Shown here one piece after another: positions 22,601 through 27,613 of a DNA stretch of 27,613 nt. Source of the stretch: a virus; the IMG/VR virus record IMGVR_UViG_3300024238_000005, positions 1 to 27,613 of that record, one strand, 5' to 3'. The notes under the pieces were generated by a model that worked only from the letters and a program-made list of their open reading frames with translations, was not told the DNA's origin and made no database searches. Numbering within the stretch: the first letter of the stretch is position 1; each line of letters starts with the position of its first letter. A program made the position numbers and the translations under genes.

Positions 22601-24859
22601 AATCAGATAGTAAATCAATGGGGACAGATATATTCTTATGAGACTATTGATACAGGATTTCAGGTAATATTCGATACTAATGAGAATCCTACAACAGTTT
22701 TTGGAGGAGATACATTCATTGGAAGACATACATTTAAGACTAAACTCCCCTTCTTTTTTGATAATAGGGTTAATGCCCCTGATGATAGTGATATATTCTA
22801 TGATGAGATAGGAAATGTTGCCTATCCTAAATACTGGCATTCAGCTAGATCTATTCTAAAAGATTATACAGTAACAGATGCAGGGTTATTAAGTAATATT
22901 ATTGCGTATAAAGCACATAATTTTGATTGCCCCAATACCCCATCTGATTTTGTAACAGTTCCTTATACTCCTCCTACTCCAGGTACTACTACTACCACTA
23001 GTACCACTACTACTACCACCACTATATATAAAAATGGAGATGAAATAAGTAGTAGTACAATAACTTATTATGATGGCTATTTCTATTTATTTGCTTATGG
23101 AGTTCCAAACTTCTATTGTGAGAGTAGTTATAACATGGATTTAAGACAAGCTTTTAATAATAGAGAAGGAGAGTATTGGCCTCATGTTAATACAAATATT
23201 CCTGATGAATGGGTACAAGAAAGCTTTGTTCCTATTGCACAAGATAACACATATTATTATAACGTAACGTTTTCTAAGCAAAACAAAGAAAGTTACTTCT
23301 CTCATCTCCCTATAGAGTGGAATATAAACTGTCATACTTATTACCCCTTTAGAGCTATTGTTTCTGATACACAGAATAGAGATGCAGACGCAAGAGTAAA
23401 TGCATGGCTTACATATAGAGCTGCTTCCTATTTTGATTTTCCACAGAACTATGGGAAGTTAATATCTCTTGATGGAGTACAGAATAGTCAGGTGCTAGCG
23501 AGATTTGAGAATAAGAGTTTACTCTATCATAGTATGCTTACTATTAATACAAGTAATCCTCTCTCTGCCTATATGGGAAATCCTAACTTATTTAGGGGCA
23601 CACCTCCATTAGATTTCGCAGACACAGATCTTGGATATGTAGGTAGTCAGCATAAATTTCTATTAAAGATTCCTCAGGGACAAATTACTATTGATGCTAA
23701 GAGAGGACAGATATTCTTATTAGATACGGATGCTTATGGTAGACCACAAGCGCATGATCTCTCAGGTTTTGGCTCTGGGTTAAATAGATTCTTTACAGAT
23801 CATCTTGCTTTTGAAATATTAAGATATTTCCCAGAAGTAGATATAGATAATGCTTTCACCTCTGTAGGACTACATGGAGTGTATGATAGCAAATATGATA
23901 GGGTAATAATTACTAAGCTGGATTATATTCCTATTGATTCAGGGATAAAGTATGATTCTTCTCTTAAAGAGTTTTATATAGATAAAAATATAGGAGGGGC
24001 TTTAATAAGGACAAAGGTGGAGTTATCTGATCGAGATTACTTCTGTAATAAGAGTTGGACTCTTTCATATAATATAACTACAAAATCTTGGATATCTTTT
24101 CATAGTTATTTACCAAATTGGTATATTGCAGAGAATAATTTCTTCTATTCTGGATTGAATGAATGCTGTGATGACTTTGATTTTATAGTAGATGTCTTAG
24201 GAGAGAATCCTCCAGATTGTAACCTACAAGGTCATCTTACAGTGATACCAAAGATACCATGTCTTATAGATGTAGAAATTCCAGAGTGTACAACAGCTCC
24301 AGAAGTAGGAGATGATTTTCAAGGAGGAAAGGTAGCTTATATATTACAAGAGAGTGATCCTGGCTTTATAGAGGGAGTCGTAAAGGGGTTTATTGTGACC
24401 CCTTCTGATTTAGGAACATTTGTAAAATGGAGTAAACATGCATCATATCCTCTTCCAAGTGTTTCAACATCTATCTCTATAGGAGAAGGAGGAAATAATA
24501 CTCAAGCTATTCTCTTAGTAGAAGGGAACAGTGGGAGTTATGCTGCTAAATTATGTGCAGACTATGTTATAGACGAATATAATGATTGGGTATTACCTTC
24601 TAAGGATGAGTTAAATAAGATACATCAGAATAGAGCAGTATTAGGATTAGATTCAGAGACTATTACAAGTTATTGGAGTAGTAGTCAAGGAGATAATAGT
24701 AATGATGCTTGGATGCAAATATTTAATTATCCGGGACATGAAGGCCAGCAACAACAAGATGCTAAACTATTCGGGTACTTTATTAGAGCAATAAGATATT
24801 TTACTATTCCTAATCCCTGCACTACTACTACAACATCTACAACAATTATTCTTGAATAA
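19661..24859 (+). CDS. Tail stabilisation (muzzle) protein with Thr insert and DUF1566-like C-terminal domain
   Basis: At 1732 residues this is the largest gene. The N-terminus (GLNLDQTLSQVRKGQLTFAL, YDANSINYTNEEGNEFCLSF) resembles the crAss-like tail stabilisation protein (P22 gp10-like; the 'muzzle' of phicrAss001). The body is beta-rich with many Tyr and Asn. At 1109-1121 a tract of twelve Thr and one Ser interrupts the body, and the typical sequence resumes at YYDGYFYLFAYGVPNFYCES. Residues 1545-1716 are an added DUF1566-like domain: GDDFQGGKVAYIL, DWVLPSKDELNKIHQN, SYWSSSQ, then FIRAIRYF. A second Thr tract (1721-1728) ends the protein. The body should close the tail tip, and the added domain probably binds a surface ligand. 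Start: ATG ten bases after the ring gene stop. Confidence 0.8.
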   Translation: MAEQEQPQGNIRQESNTATVGLNLDQTLSQVRKGQLTFALNAAVENYDANSINYTNEEGNEFCLSFPEGLILIGKHFIAERNKHIFMLASKDKSVSQIGYMENNDCIYHTLIEASCLNFDIHYPIHKIVHKITNCSTEIYWVDGHNPRRYLDIDNIPFKLKYGTVFCDPNYTDEVDCNQLTLQPIFSIPQINIIDVIAGGNNTAGTVQFAVQYSDAVGDPYTSYYSITNPTPIYDPTDVTVNFNTHVGKSVVVKISNLDTTGEFHFFNLAVVKTINDIPSVELVGTYSIEDVSKTITYTGQDVSSVRLSINDIFEKFPFYEIANDVTVVDDVLVWSDLATSERLNCQKIANQISLKWETWRIPPTENYADEINATNFRGYLRDEVYSYEIAFLLNNGKQTDGFHIPGRGKSALEQHSDIQETDPDFIGTPDYYSGGIGYSPYWKIYNTASVTNFSPEYISDPKYKGPYQYGEFSYWESEETYPCDSNVWGDLAGQKIRHHKFPDVLVSPINESKVFISPSTMEMGNNAIFPIGVKIDKNQIKSLISNSSLTKTQKDSIVGFKILRGDRGTNKSIIAKGILRNVGTYKREDQEYYFPNYPYNDLTTDPFLNGSNNAFAQLCNTYDINIKILGANHTAEVQYKDCNTNKINKKVYTEIGSYELCSTEKPTISGDAIGTTGIATYEIWRVSSCALCRGWRVGWDDPIEGYREDWVDGMGGSMHINVIVGTEGPKQVGGDGTSTIEYIELHTPSTSCNQIQSLPSIKETPTLSYRQVFNSPETSFGQPFLGDVLKLESVIYGTGKAHFTEVKKNAKYKLITEEVQRDALRSAEALGLLTHPLDATAMFTAYQAYLTIYVNGITRKNYAYSFNSIADYNYLASIPNGLGVKQRSLDIAKYLIPGVQSVGHKELNINNYSRESSVFLRTDINKTALPFPDETPSLVSGGSSVIKEKSRFTISDINNCSTPGKEEPIQVVSYYASIKNQIVNQWGQIYSYETIDTGFQVIFDTNENPTTVFGGDTFIGRHTFKTKLPFFFDNRVNAPDDSDIFYDEIGNVAYPKYWHSARSILKDYTVTDAGLLSNIIAYKAHNFDCPNTPSDFVTVPYTPPTPGTTTTTSTTTTTTTIYKNGDEISSSTITYYDGYFYLFAYGVPNFYCESSYNMDLRQAFNNREGEYWPHVNTNIPDEWVQESFVPIAQDNTYYYNVTFSKQNKESYFSHLPIEWNINCHTYYPFRAIVSDTQNRDADARVNAWLTYRAASYFDFPQNYGKLISLDGVQNSQVLARFENKSLLYHSMLTINTSNPLSAYMGNPNLFRGTPPLDFADTDLGYVGSQHKFLLKIPQGQITIDAKRGQIFLLDTDAYGRPQAHDLSGFGSGLNRFFTDHLAFEILRYFPEVDIDNAFTSVGLHGVYDSKYDRVIITKLDYIPIDSGIKYDSSLKEFYIDKNIGGALIRTKVELSDRDYFCNKSWTLSYNITTKSWISFHSYLPNWYIAENNFFYSGLNECCDDFDFIVDVLGENPPDCNLQGHLTVIPKIPCLIDVEIPECTTAPEVGDDFQGGKVAYILQESDPGFIEGVVKGFIVTPSDLGTFVKWSKHASYPLPSVSTSISIGEGGNNTQAILLVEGNSGSYAAKLCADYVIDEYNDWVLPSKDELNKIHQNRAVLGLDSETITSYWSSSQGDNSNDAWMQIFNYPGHEGQQQQDAKLFGYFIRAIRYFTIPNPCTTTTTSTTIILE
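22985..23023 (+). repeat. Poly-Thr tract inside the muzzle protein
   Basis: Thirteen codons (twelve Thr, one Ser) follow a Pro-rich stretch (PYTPPTPG). It is the only Thr tract here that sits inside a large protein body rather than between small modules or at an end. Confidence 0.9.
24821..24844 (+). repeat. Poly-Thr tract at the muzzle C-terminus
   Basis: Eight codons (seven Thr, one Ser) just after the DUF1566-like domain and a Cys, four residues before the stop. Confidence 0.9.
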
Positions 24860-24860
24860 A

Positions 24861-25901
24861 ATGGCAGTACTTGTATATAGTATATTATCTGGAGATCCTA
24901 ATTTTACAGCAAGCATTGATCCTACTGTAACTTCTCCTAATATCCATACAGAGATAGGAACATATTTCTTTGCAGGAATTCCGGATGGAATATATACTCT
25001 CTCTGTAGTAGATAGTAATGGTTGTAAGAATGTTCAGAAAGTAGAGACAGTAGGTTACACTACAACGACTACATCTACTACGTCTTCTACCACATCTACT
25101 ACAACAACAACAGAATATGTACTACCTCCTTGTAAGAGACCTACAAATCTAAGTACTTTTAATCTTATTAGAGGATATACTACTCCTTCTACAGGGGTAT
25201 CTATTGACTCTACTTTAAGTGCAGACTATGTTTGTGCAGCTATTACTTATATGAATTCTTTTATAGATGGGTACATAGATGTTATATGGAATATTTTTAG
25301 AATAGAAGCTACAGGATTAGATTTATTTGCTCAATGCTATTTAGTAAATGGAACAAATGATTGTAGTTGTCCTACAGATGGATGGTATTTTACTGAGAGC
25401 AGTGCATATAGTCATATTACATATCATATAGTTAATTGTCATATAGTAGAGATATTATCATGTGATTGTCTTATTGATGGTGGGTATGCAATACAAGTAG
25501 ATTGTGGATTAGAAGGTTATATAATTAATCCTATTATAGGAACTACTACTACTTCTACGACCACTATCACTACAACTACAATAAATCCTGAGTCTGTAAA
25601 TTATAGTTTCTCTATTAGCCCCCATGTTCCTAGTATGACTATCACATCTATTAAGATAAATGGAAGTGAAATCCTAACAACTCCAGTAACAAGTGTAGCT
25701 CCTCAATATGGAACTATGCTTCCTGTCTCTGATGCTACGATAGTATTTACTTGGGGAGGAACACCAACACCAGAGCCAGATCTTTATTTCTGGGCAGATG
25801 GAGTTGTACATCATCATGCAGTATATCCAGGAGATTATCAGACGTATACACATATAGATATTTCTCATTCATTTATAGTAGCAATGGCAAAGTATAATTA
25901 A
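24861..25901 (+). CDS. Three-domain Thr-linked modular protein
   Basis: A 346-residue protein; ATG 24861 follows the muzzle TAA by one base, and the frame reaches further only to a TTG inside that gene. Residues 1-66 are an Ig-like module ending IPDGIYTLSVVDSNGCKNVQ, close to the 'G.Y.v.V.D..GC' ending of SprB-type repeats in Bacteroidetes surface proteins. A Thr/Ser tract (67-84) leads to a Cys-rich domain (85-227; NDCSCPTDGWYF, ILSCDCLIDGG), a second tract (228-240), and a last beta-rich domain (241-346) with WADGVVHHHAVYPGDY. There are no enzyme motifs. Position after the muzzle and the modular build suggest a tail-tip or fibre component in host contact. Confidence 0.55.
   Translation: MAVLVYSILSGDPNFTASIDPTVTSPNIHTEIGTYFFAGIPDGIYTLSVVDSNGCKNVQKVETVGYTTTTTSTTSSTTSTTTTTEYVLPPCKRPTNLSTFNLIRGYTTPSTGVSIDSTLSADYVCAAITYMNSFIDGYIDVIWNIFRIEATGLDLFAQCYLVNGTNDCSCPTDGWYFTESSAYSHITYHIVNCHIVEILSCDCLIDGGYAIQVDCGLEGYIINPIIGTTTTSTTTITTTTINPESVNYSFSISPHVPSMTITSIKINGSEILTTPVTSVAPQYGTMLPVSDATIVFTWGGTPTPEPDLYFWADGVVHHHAVYPGDYQTYTHIDISHSFIVAMAKYN
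25059..25112 (+). repeat. Poly-Thr/Ser linker
   Basis: Eighteen Thr/Ser codons join the Ig-like module to the Cys-rich domain of the protein starting at 24861. Confidence 0.9.
25542..25580 (+). repeat. Poly-Thr linker
   Basis: Thirteen codons (eleven Thr, one Ser, one Ile) join the Cys-rich domain to the last domain of the same protein. Confidence 0.9.
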
Positions 25902-25917
25902 TCTAAAATAAAGAATT

Positions 25918-27237
25918 ATGAATATAATTATAACATTAACTCTTGCAGGAACTGATACAGGGCCATTTAATCTGTATACAGATCTTGATAATTATGCAAC
26001 ACCATTTGCTACAGATGTAGAGAAATCTGTCCTATTAATAGGAGGTAGTTATTCTATTCCTGATAGTGTTAGTATAGTAAAGGTATTATCTACTGGTTTA
26101 TGTACAGGAGCTATTTATTTAAGTGTTCCTACTACTACCACAACAACCACTAGTATATCTACAACGTCTACCACTACTACTATCTCTCCAACATCTACAA
26201 CTACCACTACTACAACAACATTATATCATCCACCATCCTTAGAGATAGATGTAAATACTTTTGGTGTAACTCCTTCTGAGTATGGTATTAGTTGTGTTAA
26301 GGTAGGTGGCAATCCTTGTTTTGGAGGTTCTGTAGGTTATGGAGATATAACCTCACAACAATTTATAATTGGATCTACATTTATAGGAACACAATCTCTT
26401 ATTGTATCTGCTGATGGTGCTGGACATATAGGTAGTACTATTTCTGTTATAGATAGTCTTGGTACAGTTTCTACATTAGCTTATTCAGGGGCAGGAGATT
26501 ATACATTCCCAGGAATTGTGATAGATAATATTACAATGATAATAGTAACAATGAATGTTCATTATGTTACAACCACTACAACAACGACAACAATAATTCC
26601 AGTAATTCAGAGATATACAGTGAATATCTATGAGTGCTCAGAGGGATCAGCTTGTGGAAATCTTATAGCTTCTAATCAACATTATTCTAGTTACTATGGG
26701 TCATTAACAGTAGGACATTTCTACTATAATGGATATGTCTATGAAATAGTTTCTTATGACGGATTATATCCATATACTACAATGATGTATGTAACAGGAG
26801 TAGGAACCGCTAATTGTTCTGACTTTGATAGTTATTGTGTATCTCCTCCTACAACTACAACAAGTACTACTCCAGGAACTACTACCACTACATCCAGTAC
26901 AACTACTACGACTACAACACTTCCTCCACTTAATTGTTCAGGACTTAATATTTTAAGTTTAGATGCTACAGGAGGAACAGGAGAAGTAAGTTGTAGTATG
27001 TCTGTTGTTGATCCAAATAACATTCTTCAGGCTGCGTCTTTTGTTCTCTTTACAGAGAGTTTAGGATTTGTGGAAAATGGGGCAGATTATTCTATTTCTG
27101 GACATAGTGCAACAGCAACCTATACTTTCACAGGAGTAGCTCCTGGAAATTATATCTTTAAGGGATCAGTTTTCTCTGGGACTTGGGGTTGTAATTATTC
27201 TTCATTAGATCAGTCAAATACTGTAACTGTAAGCTAA
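25918..27237 (+). CDS. Four-domain Thr-linked modular protein
   Basis: A 439-residue protein with four small beta domains joined by three Thr tracts. Domain 1 (1-71) is an FNLY-type module. Domain 2 (102-217) is Gly-rich (PCFGGSVGYGDITSQQFIIG; YSGAGDYTFPGIVID). Domain 3 (226-311) is the Cys-Gly module also found in the adhesin at 14016 (YTVNIYECSEGSACGNLIAS; HFYYNGYVYEIV). Domain 4 (335-439) is Ig-like (ATYTFTGVAPGNYIFKGSVF). It has no signal peptide. The TAA shares a base with the ATG of the next gene (TAATG). The beads-on-a-string build suggests a flexible fibre or decoration protein whose domains are exchanged with other genes of this block. No enzymatic motif is seen. Confidence 0.6.
   Translation: MNIIITLTLAGTDTGPFNLYTDLDNYATPFATDVEKSVLLIGGSYSIPDSVSIVKVLSTGLCTGAIYLSVPTTTTTTTSISTTSTTTTISPTSTTTTTTTTLYHPPSLEIDVNTFGVTPSEYGISCVKVGGNPCFGGSVGYGDITSQQFIIGSTFIGTQSLIVSADGAGHIGSTISVIDSLGTVSTLAYSGAGDYTFPGIVIDNITMIIVTMNVHYVTTTTTTTTIIPVIQRYTVNIYECSEGSACGNLIASNQHYSSYYGSLTVGHFYYNGYVYEIVSYDGLYPYTTMMYVTGVGTANCSDFDSYCVSPPTTTTSTTPGTTTTTSSTTTTTTTLPPLNCSGLNILSLDATGGTGEVSCSMSVVDPNNILQAASFVLFTESLGFVENGADYSISGHSATATYTFTGVAPGNYIFKGSVFSGTWGCNYSSLDQSNTVTVS
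26131..26220 (+). repeat. Poly-Thr/Ser linker 1 of the four-domain protein
   Basis: Thirty codons, mostly Thr with Ser, Ile and one Pro, between domains 1 and 2; the longest linker in this protein. Confidence 0.9.
26569..26592 (+). repeat. Poly-Thr linker 2 of the four-domain protein
   Basis: Eight uninterrupted Thr codons between domains 2 and 3. Confidence 0.9.
26851..26919 (+). repeat. Poly-Thr/Ser linker 3 of the four-domain protein
   Basis: Twenty-three codons of Thr and Ser with a single Pro-Gly, between domains 3 and 4. Confidence 0.9.
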
Positions 27238-27613
27238 TGTCAAAGATAATATCTATAAAACTAACAAGGGCCAGTAATAAGGCTGGCCCTTTTAACATAG
27301 TAAATGAACATGGAAATGTTATTGCTTCTGATGTTTCTAAGAAAGATCTTATCTCTGGAGTAAGTTACTCTGTAGATGACAGTGTAAATTTTATCTCTGT
27401 AAAGGATAATGGAGGATGTGGAATAGAGAAGATTAAACCTATAGGAACCATTTCTCCTAATGACTACTATTCTACTAAGTTTACTTCTTCACAGAAAGCT
27501 TGTTTATGGAGACATCTTACTGATGTAAAACATTTCAATCATTTCTATGGAGTGACTCATCCTTATATAATTGAATATCCTTTCTACTTTGGAGCACAGG
27601 ATGAAATATTACA
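27237..27613 (+). CDS. Partial protein with an N-terminal FNLY-type module
   Basis: The ATG at 27237 overlaps the previous TAA by one base, and the frame stays open to the window end (125 full codons). Residues 1-62 contain GPFNIVNEHGNVIASDVSKK and LISGVSYSVDDSVNFISV, which align with the first module of the upstream protein (GPFNLYTDLDN; LLIGGSYSIPDSVSIVKV). A different sequence follows (SPNDYYSTKFTSSQKACLWR; FYGVTHPYIIEYPFYFGAQ), without a Thr tract between. It may be a tail or ejected virion protein that uses the module as an attachment domain. A strong hairpin lies over codons 10-19. The 3' part is outside the window, so the function cannot be judged. Confidence 0.6.
   Translation, partial: MSKIISIKLTRASNKAGPFNIVNEHGNVIASDVSKKDLISGVSYSVDDSVNFISVKDNGGCGIEKIKPIGTISPNDYYSTKFTSSQKACLWRHLTDVKHFNHFYGVTHPYIIEYPFYFGAQDEIL
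27266..27293 (+). terminator. Terminator-like hairpin inside a coding start
   Basis: AAGGGCCAG at 27266-27274 pairs perfectly with CTGGCCCTT at 27283-27291 around an 8-base loop, with four T in a row at 27290-27293. It is one of the strongest G/C stems in the window, 29 bases downstream of the start codon, within a reading frame that looks real from its module similarity. It could act as an attenuator. Confidence 0.5.

Noticed and set aside
1-27613. Stop-codon reassignment, as found in some crAss-like phages
   Set aside because: TAG, TGA and TAA each end genes at close or overlapping junctions (for example 927, 11281, 18662), so no stop codon appears to be reassigned in this block.

Overview
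The window reads as the structural half of a crAss-like phage genome (order Crassvirales) whose host is probably a gut Bacteroidota. The reasons are the order of genes (large terminase, portal, acidic scaffold-like protein, major capsid protein, neck ring proteins with an HU/IHF-like protein, then a very large tail stabilisation or 'muzzle' protein), the A+T-rich sequence, gene leaders that are A-rich and mostly lack a Shine-Dalgarno site, and two promoter-like sites of Bacteroidetes type (TTTG, 19-20 bp, TAnnTTTG). TAA, TAG and TGA all end genes at tight junctions, so the standard bacterial code applies. I see no tRNA, integrase, insertion sequence, CRISPR array or reverse transcriptase. Family names rest on reading the proteins by eye; no search was run.

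Layout. 1-217: start of a leftward gene that runs off the window. 218-543: divergent control region with G/C-tract hairpins and a consensus-like rightward promoter. 544-2580: six small genes (HExxH metallopeptidase-like, winged-helix-like, HU/IHF-like, Cys-rich, two small unknowns), packed with overlaps or 1-4 bp gaps. 2583-10129: terminase, portal, scaffold candidate and capsid protein, closed by a hairpin. 10313-13205: head-completion or connector proteins and a Cys-rich structural protein with a Thr tail, closed by a good intrinsic terminator. 13294-17244: fibre/adhesin module, including a 43-residue zinc-ribbon-like protein, a long Thr-linker adhesin and a tail-collar fibre, closed by a hairpin. 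17425-24859: neck and tail module behind its own promoter-like site. 24861-27613: further Thr-linked modular proteins; the last is cut by the window end.

The striking feature is a set of at least seven virion-type proteins built from small exchangeable domains joined or capped by poly-threonine tracts. Several small modules recur: an FNLY-type module three times, a Cys-Gly module twice, and an IKYxGV segment twice. Two unrelated adhesin-type domains with the C-type-lectin style of fold are attached: a FISUMP domain whose two halves are in swapped order (an apparent circular permutation), and a DUF1566-like domain on the end of the muzzle protein. The likely role of the set is host-surface binding, with Thr linkers acting as flexible spacers and perhaps as sites of recombination.
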